Below, one piece after another: positions 36,708 to 46,900 of a stretch of 64,000 bases of DNA. The translations under genes and the position numbers were made by a program. A model generated the notes under the pieces. That model saw only the letters and a list, made by a program, of their open reading frames with translations. It was not told the DNA's origin and did no database searches. The first letter of the stretch is position 1; every line of letters begins with the position of its first letter. The DNA is from Heloderma charlesbogerti. Its lineage: Eukaryota > Chordata > Lepidosauria > Squamata > Helodermatidae. Location: positions 1 through 64,000 of the forward strand of contig JANEZZ010002199.1 of NCBI GenBank assembly GCA_026122225.1. Reading direction: 5' to 3'.

Positions 36708-37289
36708 GCGCATTTTTGTTTTTGTTTTTTTTACTCAGCCGTGATAGGCTACGTAAATATTTATGTAGCCTATCACGGTATTTTTTTAAAATCTAGCCGT
36801 GATAGGCTACGTAAATCTTTACGTAGCCTATCACTTTTTGTTGTTGTTGTTGTTGTTTTATTGGAAATGGCGGTGGCGGCGGCCGGTCAGAAGACCGGCC
36901 GCTGCAGCCACCACCGCCGAACCGCCGCCACCGCCAGGAGGATTCACCCAAGGTAAGTCCTGTCCCGGGGGGGGGGGGGGCAGACCGTTTTGCCACCAAT
37001 TTCGGGGGGCCGAATGCACTGGCATTCAGCCTCCCTGAGATTCGTGGAGAAATTCTCTGACATCCCTAAGCAATTGAGAGCTTGAGCTAAGATCTAGGGC
37101 AGGTTGGGTGACCATGACCGTGGTGCAGATTAGTATAACTCCCTGTCCCCTTCCCAGTCAGAAGGTACTGCATTTGCAAAGACACTGCAGCTGTGGTCTT
37201 GCAAGAGTTTCTTTATGCCTTCTAATTAGCTGTCTATGGAGGTGAAAGGAGCAGTCACAAGGGAGTTCTAGGAAGCGGGTCGGCCCAGA

Positions 37290-37510
37290 ATGATATCAGT
37301 GCTGCTGGTCTTGCTGCTGCTGCTGCTGCCCCGTGCAGCCCAGGAGATGCAGAAGGCAAAATGTCCCTGGAATCTGATCGGAGGTCAAACTGGAGCATCG
37401 AACTATTACCGGCCAGGAGACTACCTCATTGGCGGAGTCATATCTTCACAGTATTTTCAAAAACAACAGCCATACGTCTTTTCCAAGTCCCCGTTACACA
37501 GGGTTGATCC
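37290..37510 (+). CDS. Vomeronasal type-2 receptor (V2R), exon 1
   Basis: The ATG at 37290 opens a signal peptide (MISVLLVLLLLLLPRAAQ) followed by a cysteine-containing start of the extracellular ligand-binding domain, with YYRPGDYLIGGVISSQYF, the conserved V2R exon-1 motif. The exon ends at TTGATCC followed by a strong GTAAGT donor at 37511, after 73 codons plus 2 bases. V2Rs are class C G-protein-coupled receptors of vomeronasal neurons and are numerous in squamates. No exon 2 was recognised downstream on the plus strand, and the A2M-like gene lies there in the opposite orientation. It is therefore an orphan exon, a relic, or the start of a gene with a very long first intron. Confidence 0.8.
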
Positions 37511-37775
37511 GTAAGTAATGCTGATTTAGTGCTGCCCAACCTCCATTCCCATTGTCCCCATTTACTGGACCCTGCCCACATTTCCTGGTGCCCCTGGTCA
37601 CCTCAAGTCATTCGCTCTCCCTCCTTTCCCCGGTTGTGCCCTTTGAAGGAGAATTTGGAATTCATGAACATGAAGGGAACACTTCGTTCAGCATGGTCAC
37701 ATATGGCTGGATAACCAGGGTATCCTGGCATAGTTTGAACCGAAATAACAAGCACCCTGGCCGACAGGAAGCTCT

Positions 37776-37843
37776 GGCGTGGGCTGGTCCATGAAGTCAC
37801 GAAGAGTCGGAAGCGACTGAACGAATAAACAACAACAACAACA
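37776..37843 (+). mobile_element. BovB 3' tail
   Basis: GGTCCATGAAGTCACGAAGA, then GTCGGAAGCGACTGAACGAA and an (ACA)n tail: the last 60-70 bases of BovB. Confidence 0.8.
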
Positions 37844-38160
37844 ACCACCCTCTTGGCTTTGAAAGAAAGTCAAGACACAGGCTGGCGCCAGGGTGGCTTT
37901 TTCTGGCTGGTGGTCTAAACACAGACATCCCACAGCTTCCCCCTCCATCCCCAGCATAACTGTCTGCTATGAGGTCGCAAATGTACTTGGGTGTATCTGA
38001 CTTGCAGCTATTCTTCAGTAAGGAGAGTGAATCTCCAGGCAGGGCTGTGAAATCCCCTGCCTGAAAACCCAGAGGGCTGCTGACACTCAGTGTCGGCAAT
38101 TCTGGGCTAGATGCACCAATAGTGTGGCTCAGTCTGAGGCTGCTTCCCATGTTCCCAAAT

Positions 38161-38938
38161 CCATTGTGCAACTCAGCATTGGGGGAGAGGTGGGGCAGGG
38201 TGAATGCACAACCTGTGTTCTTTGGCAGCACAAACTGGGTGTTAGTTACCACTGTTTTCCTTGGATGGGTTGGAGCGCCAGTGATTTTTTTAGTTTCCCC
38301 AGTCCCTTTGTGACATCACCTCCTGGGACTGGGAGATATCTGGAGAATTGATGTCCCATGCCTGACTTTCCCATTGCAGTGAGGTTGAAGGAAGAATGGA
38401 GAAAAACCCAGGGGGGAAAAGCAAGTGACAAGGCAACTCTCTTTCTGCGGTGAAAAGGTCTCTCCTTTACAGCTGGGTGCAATGATAATTTGAGATAACA
38501 GTTTCCAACTGGAAATGCACATATCCCCCCTGCCCCAACAAAATAGTTTATGCAACAATCCATTGTGCAATGGAACATTTGGGGACTGGTGGGGGAAAGT
38601 GAATGCTCAAGCAGTATTCCTTGGTAGGTGAATCTGATTGTATTTTCATTTGATATTTTGGAGGGCGAATGATTTTTAGTTTCGCCAGTCTATCTCTGAT
38701 GTCACCTCCTGGAAGGTCGCTGCAGAATAAATGTCCCGTGTCTGACACTCCCACTGCAATGGGGTTGAGGGAAAGAATGATTCACCCAGGGAGAAAAGCA
38801 AATGATAAGGCTCCTATTCTTTCTGCCCTGAAAAGCAGGTCTCTCCTTTACAGCTGGGTGCAATGATAATTTGAGATAACAGTTTCCAACTGGAACTCTG
38901 CATATTTTTATCTCCAGGTGCAAAGTAGTTTATGCAAC
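38161..38938. repeat. Tandem duplication, two units of about 380-395 bp
   Basis: Unit 1 is about 38161-38555 and unit 2 about 38560-38938. Both start CCATTGTGCAA and end TAGTTTATGCAAC, and share an identical stretch from TCTCCTTTACAGCTGGGTGC through GAGATAACAGTTTCCAACTG. No coding sequence is recognised. Confidence 0.88.
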
Positions 38939-39059
38939 TTCAAAATGGAAATCTATAATACCCTTATGCAAGTGCTGTCCAGCTTGGGACTCAGTTTGGC
39001 TCAAGGGGATTGTACGCTGGACTCTGTATATAAGATTATCTTATCTTATCTTAACATAC

Positions 39060-39420
39060 AAACATAACAAGTGCCCTGCTGGATCAGACCAAGGTCCATC
39101 TAGTGCAGCACTCTGTTCACACAGTGGCCAAACAGCTGGACCCAGTGATTTTTTTTAACTTGCAATTTGTCAATAAGGCCTAGAATGTAATCTCTTGAAA
39201 CCACAATTTGCCCGAGTTCCTCTGAATCTCTTCCTGAAAATATCAATTAAGGCACATGTATCGAATCTACTTCTTCTGCAGTGAAGACGGACAGAAAGAT
39301 TTAGTTTCTCTGCAGTCTTCTTATCCTCCTTTAGCACTCCTTTAACCGCATTATCCAATGATCCTGTTGCCTCCCTAGCTGTTCTCCTGGTTCTGATGTA
39401 TCTGACATACTAACAAGGAA
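39060..39420 (-). mobile_element. CR1-like LINE fragments
   Basis: 39060-39150 is the CR1-like 3' end (CTGCTGGATCAGACCAAGGTCC). 39165-39420 on the minus strand encodes an ORF2 linker, GVLKEDKKTAEKLN followed by FLSVFTAEE in another frame, which lies before the reverse transcriptase in CR1. Confidence 0.65.
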
Positions 39421-39814
39421 AGAGTGTCTCTGCAGTGGGAAAAACAAAAACACTAACCATCCAATTTATCCATAGCTTTACATACTCCTGTTTGAGCAGC
39501 TGGCCAGGAAGGTAGAATTCCGGTTGGGTGGCAACCTTTTTAAAAGCAGCAGGAGGGACAGAAATCCTGCCGCTGCAGCCAGCCTCATTTGCTCTGTATG
39601 CAGGTTAACCAGAGCACTGGCTCCATCAAGGCAGAAATCAGCAGAAGGGTGCCCAAGTACAGCCAGGCTACCTTACCCCATTTTGAAGGAACTTATTAAT
39701 TTACAGGACCAACTAAATAACTTCCCCCACCATGGCTAAGATATTATTCCAGAGACTGTGCATGGGAAGAGCCCTTTGGATTCTTTCCCCACACCCTCCC
39801 TCCACCAACACTTT

Positions 39815-39816
39815 CC

Positions 39817-39859
<43 letters not shown>

Positions 39860-39886
39860 TCCCTTCCTTCCTTCCTTCCTTCCTTT
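39815..39886. repeat. Microsatellite (TTTC)n then (TTCC)n
   Basis: Uninterrupted CTTT repeats change into CTTC repeats at about 39861. Confidence 0.97.
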
Positions 39887-40358
39887 GCTGCTTGGTGTTT
39901 GCTTTTAAGTCTGCTGGGTGCTTTTGTACTGCTCTTTTATACCGTACAGTAAAGATGTACAGCACGCTCCACCTGCAACTGCTTTTTGCTTTAAAGTAGC
40001 CCTCTTTCGACACCACCATGCTGCTGAACGTGTGCTTTGAAATAGAGGTTTCCCCTCCCCCCCTTGGTGCCCTGCCTCCAAATTTTGGCAGCTTGGTGGG
40101 GGTGGGGGGCAGTGAGAGGCTGCAGAATAGGCGAGGGGTGCTGCATGCAGGGGCTCCCAAGCAGCTGCAGAGTTGGGTTCAAGCAGAGAAGTGGTATCTG
40201 GAAGGGGATAGTGCTGAACCTCCAGCTGCAACTTTCCCCTCCAACCCTTTCCCCCTATCCATTAACATTTTTGTCTTGGCTGGACATTATTGTGGGCTCA
40301 GAGCCTAGCTAGAAAAAAATGAAGCTGAGGTAGGAGGTTGCAGGGGGAAGTGGTAGTA

Positions 40359-40696
40359 GAGGAGGGGAAGGATGCTGGAGAAATTTCTGATGGATTCAAA
40401 TGAGTTCTGCAGTCAACCATCCTTTTCTGAATCATGCGGAATCCACAGACTTGCAGACTGGTTTTTCACTTCTGGGGGGATTTGTGCCAATTCACATTAG
40501 AACTAATGCACCTTTACACAAGTGCACACTTGCACTAATACGCATTAGTGCTAATGCAAAATAGCGCAAGTAGAACAAAATTCTGATTAAAAAAAATTAA
40601 TTCTGCCAACTAACAAATGACAGAATGAAAGACACCTGATAATCCACAAAACAGACAAAATGGATTTAACAAAATCCGTACATCCCTAGAGGAGGG
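40359..40696. mobile_element. hAT-type MITE with 8-bp target duplication
   Basis: GAGGAGGG at 40359-40366 and at 40689-40696 flanks a 322-bp element. Its right end is CGTACATCCCTA, the shared family terminus; its left end GAAGGATGCTGGAGAAATTTC is a diverged match. The interior has alternating GCACTAATACGCATTAGTGC palindromes. No coding capacity. Confidence 0.82.
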
Positions 40697-40697
40697 C

Positions 40698-40699
<2 letters not shown>

Positions 40700-40731
<32 letters not shown>
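40700..40731. repeat. Microsatellite (CA)n
   Basis: About 16 dinucleotide units, directly after the MITE. Confidence 0.97.
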
Positions 40732-40734
<3 letters not shown>

Positions 40735-40949
40735 TTTACAGCTGTTCAGAGCAACCCATATTGTAAGACACAAGCTTGCCACCAAACATGTACTGAACGA
40801 CATGTCTGAATTTTGACCAGAAGAAAAACCCAGAAAGCATAGGACAAAATAGGTAAAAGAAATAAGTGGATTCCCCATCCACCACCACCCCCCCATGCTC
40901 CGCCATCCCCTGGGCTGCTATCAGTTAGAGATACGCTTGGGATATATAT

Positions 40950-43900
40950 GCCTGTGGAACAGAAAGCATGGCTTTATTTCATCCAGCAGAGGGAAGCAGC
41001 AAAACAATCGGTCTTGTGGCCGCACAGAAACGTGAGGAAGAAGCGGACGCTGGTTGTCAGAGAGTGATTTCTTACAGATCTTCCCCACCTGTTTCCCCAA
41101 TAGTTCTTCAGCTCCTCATCCTGGGTGTTGCCAGAGCAGGCTGAAGCACAGGCTGCGGAGCTCATAAAGCGGTGGAATGAGGAAGTCACACAGGTTTGGT
41201 AACAAAGGAAACAGGCCAGACTTGCATTTGTTTTTGGACCGAGTCTGAAAAACATGTGCTCTGTGCTGTTGTCCCTGCCGCTCGCTGTCTCGACGTCCGC
41301 TGGAGGAAGGAAGGCGCCAATGGAATCTGGAAGGGGGCGACGGACGTGCCTTCCTGCTTCACCCCTTCACTTGTTTAGTTGCACCTGCTGGGGGCAGGGG
41401 GGAGAACGGGCATAAAATAAGCATCCTTAGGCCGAGGATTCAGGCAGAGACGGCACAAGGTGTTGGAGGCAGAAAATCCAAACGATCTCTGTCTCACACA
41501 CACTGCAGTGCCCAGACTACCATCTTAATAGCCCAAAGAGTGGAACATTTCCTGCCCTTTTAACAGCAGCCCCAATTCTGCTGCTCAAGGCAGGGCACCT
41601 TGAGTAGCTCCCAGCTTCCCCTGAGGCAGTGTCCGTTTCAGAGGTGCCGGACCTCTCTCAGCCCGAGGGCCTAATTCAACCTGGGAGAAGCTCTCGGGGG
41701 CCACATTCCGGGGTGGGCGGGGCTGAAGGCAAAAGGGGCAGGGCCAATATGCCAGCACAGTTTCGCTTGGATCCCTAATCGCCAAGAATGAAGCCCTGGG
41801 AGAGGCACTGTGGCCTTTGACGACGGGGGAAACCAACGTGGCCTTCTGGGGAATCCCAGAGTGGGGCCGAAGGTGGGCCAGATTTGGACCTGAGGTTTCC
41901 CACCCTGGCTTAGGGGGTGTGGAGTGGGGAGTGGGCTGAAGGCAAAAGGGGCAGGGCCAATATGCCAGCACAGTTTTGCTTGGATCCCTAATCGCCAAGA
42001 ACGAAGCCCTGGGAGAGGCACTGTGGCCTTTGACGACGGGGGAAATCAACGTGGCCTCCTGGGGAATCCCAGAGTGGGGCTGAAGGTGGGCCAGATTTGG
42101 ACCTGAGGTTTCCCACCCTGGCTTAGGGGGTGTGGAGTGGGGAGTGGGCTGAAGGCAAAAGAGGCAGGGCCAATATGCCAGCACAGTTTCGCTTGGATCC
42201 CTAATCGCCAAGAACGAAGCCCTGGGAGAGGCACTGTGGCCTTTGAGGACGGGGGAAACCAACGTGGCCTTCTGGGGAATCCCTGAGTGGGGCTGAAGGT
42301 GGGCCAGATTTGGACCTGAGGTATCCCACCCTGGCTTAGGGGGTGTGGAGTGGGGAGTTGCAAGGGTCTGCTTAGACCTTAGAGGAGGGGAAAGTACAGT
42401 GGTGCTGGCAACAGGGCTTTGCAAAGTACCATGTTGACATTTGGGATCAGATGGCAAAGGGTCGGTTTTGAAGTTAACCCCTGCTAATGCCACTCTAAAC
42501 CCACCCTTGCCCTGTTACAACTGGTCATTTTTTAATGCACCCCTGAGCATCTATCTACTGGGTAGGAAGCTTAAAGCGTCCAACTAATGGATGCTTGAAG
42601 AATTCTATCCCAGCAGATTCTCCTGCAACAGGACCTGACTGGCACCTCTTAAAACTAATGTATGGCTCACAACATCATTATGCGCCAAATTGTGCACTCG
42701 TGCAACTACTGCAACACCATTCTTGGGGGTTTAAACACAGCAAAGCACACATTTAAATACATATTAAAAGTACATATTTAAATACTACCTTGAGAGGGTT
42801 TTTTTTTTAATTGCAGATTGGGGAGGAAGCAGAACGGAACAGAATTAGAGGTAAATACATGTGAAAATAAGACAAACAGATAACAGGGAGCCCCATACCA
42901 GAACAGGCGTAACACAAGAGAGCAAATGGTTTGAGGCACAGGGCAGGGCTGAAGCTCCCGGCAAGAGGCAATCAGTGTTCATACTCTACCTGTACTGCAG
43001 GGGGCGTTGTACTTGTCGACAGCAAATTCATCTAGAGGTGCAAGGAAAGAGGGAAAGAGGGTCAGGGCGGGGGGTGCTTCTCCCAGGGTCCTCCTCCCAC
43101 AACTCCCTCCACCGATGCCAGCTATCGCCGGTGTCCTCATACTGTTTTGTAATGTGTGGCTTTTAAGGGTTGGGTTGAGAACGCGTGTAAATATTCTTTC
43201 TGTACGGCATTTTACATGTTTTTTAGAGCTGCTTTAAGACTTAACGGAGAAGTACAAAATGCGCAGAGCAGGTCTGCAATGGCGGAGCCCTTTCCTCTCT
43301 CACCTGTTTCGTAGTAATCGTAGACAGTCACCACGGCGGGCTTCAGGCCCTGGACTGGCATGTCTTGCTCCACTGCGAAGGAGAAACTCTGGGTCATGTT
43401 GGTCACCTGTAGAAAAGCAGTCGGGGTCACTTGAGGCCTGATCTGGAGAATATAGACCAAGGATGTGGAACCTCCAACCTGTGGACCTGGTCCGCTTGCG
43501 GAGCTCCCTTCGGTTCCTCTGGGGGTGGGGGGCCTTGGCCTGCAAGCCCTGCCCCCTGGAGGCATGTCCCCTGCTGTTATCTCCAATCTCAGGTTGGAGA
43601 TAACAGCAGGGAAGCAGGCCATGGGGGACTCTGGCAGCACTGGGAGGGGCAGCCTCTCTTCCGAGCTCCAGCCGGTTCTTCCTTCGTATGCCTCTCGCTG
43701 CCCCTGATGGGGAAGACGGGAGGTGCACAGAGGAGGCAAGGGAAGGCAAGAGATCTGCCAGGTAGGCCAGGCCTCACGTCTTGAGGGGAGCGGCCCACTG
43801 TGAAAGGCTGGACTCTTTCCCGATACTTCCAGGCTGCCTTTGGGGCGGCAGCTGCTGCTGGCAACAGTGGGAGGACACGACGCCCTCAGGTTTGCCTTCT

Positions 43901-46900
43901 CCGCAGTGGGCTTGGAGGTTTGCTTACTCCCTCTGAGGTGGGCCCCTCCTCAGTGGATACGTATTGCACACCTGAGGCTTGCCCACAGGAACGGTCGGCT
44001 CCCTCAAGAAGAGAATCTGGGGGCTGGGAGGTCTGCTCAGGTGACACCGGAACTGCTCCAGCTGCATTGGCTGCCAGTGCATTTCCAGGCCAAATGTAAA
44101 GGGCTGGTTTTAACCTTCAAAGCTGTACATGGTTTGGGCCCAAGGTACTTGAAGGACTGCCTTGTTCTGTACCAGCCGGCCTGTACTCTGAGGCCCTCAG
44201 CAGAGGCCCTTCTCACCTGCCCGGCACCAGGGGCGGTTAGGCTGGTGAGTACAAGGGAGAGGGCCTTCTCTGTGGTGGCCCCACACCTCTGGAACTGGCT
44301 TCTATCTGGGGTTCATCAGGCCCCTTCTTTGCAGGCGCTCAGGAAACCTCCAAAGACCCACTTGTTTTTTCTGGTCATTCCATAGTCTGTGGGCCACAGG
44401 TTTTATTGATGTTATCTGTTTTTATAGTGGTTTTTTCATAGTATTGTATTGAATATGTACTGCTTTCTATTTTTTATGCATCTTTGGGTGTTATACTTAT
44501 CTCATGCACCACCCCGAGAGGATTCTACCCTTAAAGAAGGTAGAGTTCTTTTTTCTGGCCTAAAATTCATTTTAAATACATCAATAATAAATTAAAACCT
44601 GGCCCAGCCCTCTCCTGGGGAAGCACCCCATCACTCTAACAGCGGAAGGCCGTTGCTTTCTACAGCGTCCCTCCTTCTTCGCTAAGGGAGGACAACAAAA
44701 GCAGCACCCGGAATCCTCCCTTCCTCCCGGGTGTGGGTGAGGTGGAGAAGGGGGAGGGCAGGAGAACTGCATCCATTTCTCCTTCGCCTCCTGATCTCTG
44801 GCAAATGGCAAAGTGGGGACAGAGGAAGGAGACATTCAGCTTGTCTCTCAGACAAAACCATCAGAGTACATTCTGCAATGTGGGGAGCGGAGAGAAAAAG
44901 GCCTGTATCGCAAGGAGGGCAGGGGAGGGAGGGACAATTCTCTCGGTCTGGTTTCTCTCCGTTTCTCATTTTTCCACTCTTAAGTTCGGTTCTGAACTTC
45001 ATCCTGAACTTCAAGAATCAAAAAAAAAAGTCTGCATGAAAATTGGTGAGCATTTTTGTGCACATTTTTTGCACACCGTTTTCCCATTATAATGCATTTT
45101 TCACATTATTTCTCCTCATGTGTGTATTTTTGTACCTATCTTTTGACTGGTGAACGCCACTGTAAAATTCGGGGAAGTGCGAATTCCAGTTCACAGAATG
45201 GTTCATAAATGTGAAATTGGGTACGTTTGCATTCAAATATATGAGGGTGTGAGGGCCAGTCAGAGCAGCTCAACTCATCAGCAGCTCGTCAACACCCTCC
45301 TGTTTCCCAGGTTGCGAGAAAATAAGCCGGGGGGAAGAGGGGAAGCCCCCTCCCCTCACCGTGCCCACCAGCCCTCCCAAAGGAATGGCACTCTTGCCCC
45401 TACACCTCTTCCCTCTCTGTACCTGATCCAGATACAGCAGGACATGTCCAGTGGTCACGTCCGTCCTCTTGACATGACTTTGCTGTTGCAGCTGCAGGAA
45501 GCAAAGCGGAGGGAGTTTTATTGTTGTTGTTGAGCAATGGAATCAAGCCACCATCCCTGCCATCATCTGAAATCTCAAGGGAACGGAGCAGAGGGCGCTT
45601 TAAGGTGGGGGAAAGGGGAGCCTCTGTAAGGTCCTGGAACGTCAGGCTGGCCTGTGAGATGCCCTTGGCCCAACATGTGAGGCTACTGGCTGCTATCTGA
45701 GTTGGACAAAGGCATGGATGTTCGGGATATCCACATCCATCAGCTGCGATAGCTTAATGGAGCCTCTCTGTGCAAGGGAAGACTACCTTCGAGTAGCCAA
45801 AGCATGAGAGAAACAATAGAAGGAGGCCACCACCTTTGTGTCCCTCTCATGAGCCTCCCAGAGATATCTGGCTGGCTGTAACAGGAGAGATCCAGCAAGG
45901 GAGTTCTCGTTTCCTTAGGCCTCCCATTATCTCTGGGGTGGGGGCGGACACACACACAGGGCCGTTACCTTCCTGACAGATGCTTTCACCGGGACATGTC
46001 CTGAGAGCATCTTCACATCAACAATCGCCATGTTGGAGACGTGGCGCTTGCCAGTGTAACTGGGAGACCAAGAGGAAAAGGAAACAGATTCACAGACATG
46101 TACTCAAAGCTGGTGCCCCCTGTCCCTGAACAGCCACCCCCAGAACCGCTGGGGTTTCTATTAGGTACTAAGCAATGGAACATGAGACACCCTTGGGAAT
46201 AAAGGCCATTGAGTTGTTGTCTGCCAGGGGGAAACCTTTAACAGGCTTCTTGTATGTTTAGAAGGAAATGAAGATTGGGATATTGGTTACTTAAGCATGG
46301 AAGTCCATTCTTGCTGCAGCACTTTAACCCTTTAGCACTTTAGTGATACACCATGGCTCCACATGCATTGAGATATCTCAAAGATTCACCACAGGGGAGT
46401 AAGATTTGTTCCTTACTTCCAAGGAAACAGGCACAGAAGGCAGCAGGGGGAGGGGGGATACGTTAAAGAGTATAAGCAGGCTACCTAAGGTGAATGAAGG
46501 TCCCCCGTCTTGCAATATTGTGAGAGATCGCTACTACACTCCTGGGGAGTTTCTCAATGGGAAAAGCTACTTGGATTGGGGAAAGAGGAGGAAATGGGGC
46601 ATCCCACCTCCTTGACCACATCACTGCCAGGTCACCAGAGACACGCCCAGGATTTAATGCAGGGGGACATGGTGTCACGATTCCCTTAGCGGCCACCTCA
46701 CTTCAATGCCCAAACATACACAAACAAGAGGCTTCAGTCTACAGCTTTTAATCCATTACTTCACAGGGTCATACAGATGCAAATTTTCAGAGAAACTCTC
46801 CATCTACAAGGAATGCCTTCAGGGAATTCAAATGCAATTTACAAAAGTTGCCCGCCATTTGTAGAGAGAGGTGGTCTCGCTAGCCTAACTTAAGGTGGGG

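Larger units (their letters stand above)
36206..37076. mobile_element. hAT-type foldback element with 8-bp target duplication
   Basis: Body 36214-37068, flanked by AGCAATTG at 36206-36213 and 37069-37076. The ends are TAGGGATGT... and ...ACATCCCTA. It has no transposase. It contains a GC-rich minisatellite (36266-36375), a 239-bp palindrome (36469-36707) built from smaller palindromes, and two further hairpins (36739-36778, 36799-36834). The 8-bp duplication is typical of hAT transposition. Confidence 0.92.

Noticed and set aside
39815..40731. Simple repeats as a CRISPR array or other spaced repeat system
   Set aside because: They are ordinary microsatellites without spacers, in vertebrate DNA.
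40974..41255. The whole 93-codon frame as the A2M C-terminus
   Set aside because: Its start is in intron and its stop lies within the poly(A) signal. Only part of it could be coding, and the short Asp-Leu-stop alternative resembles known A2M ends better.
41585..42493. A 302-codon frame with a 71-residue repeat as a gene
   Set aside because: It is the 213-bp tandem repeat in an intron; the period is a multiple of three, which explains the open frame. No domain, start context or splice evidence.
43212..43739. A 175-codon minus-strand frame as an extended A2M exon
   Set aside because: Only 43304-43406 matches the family; the rest reads through splice sites into intron.
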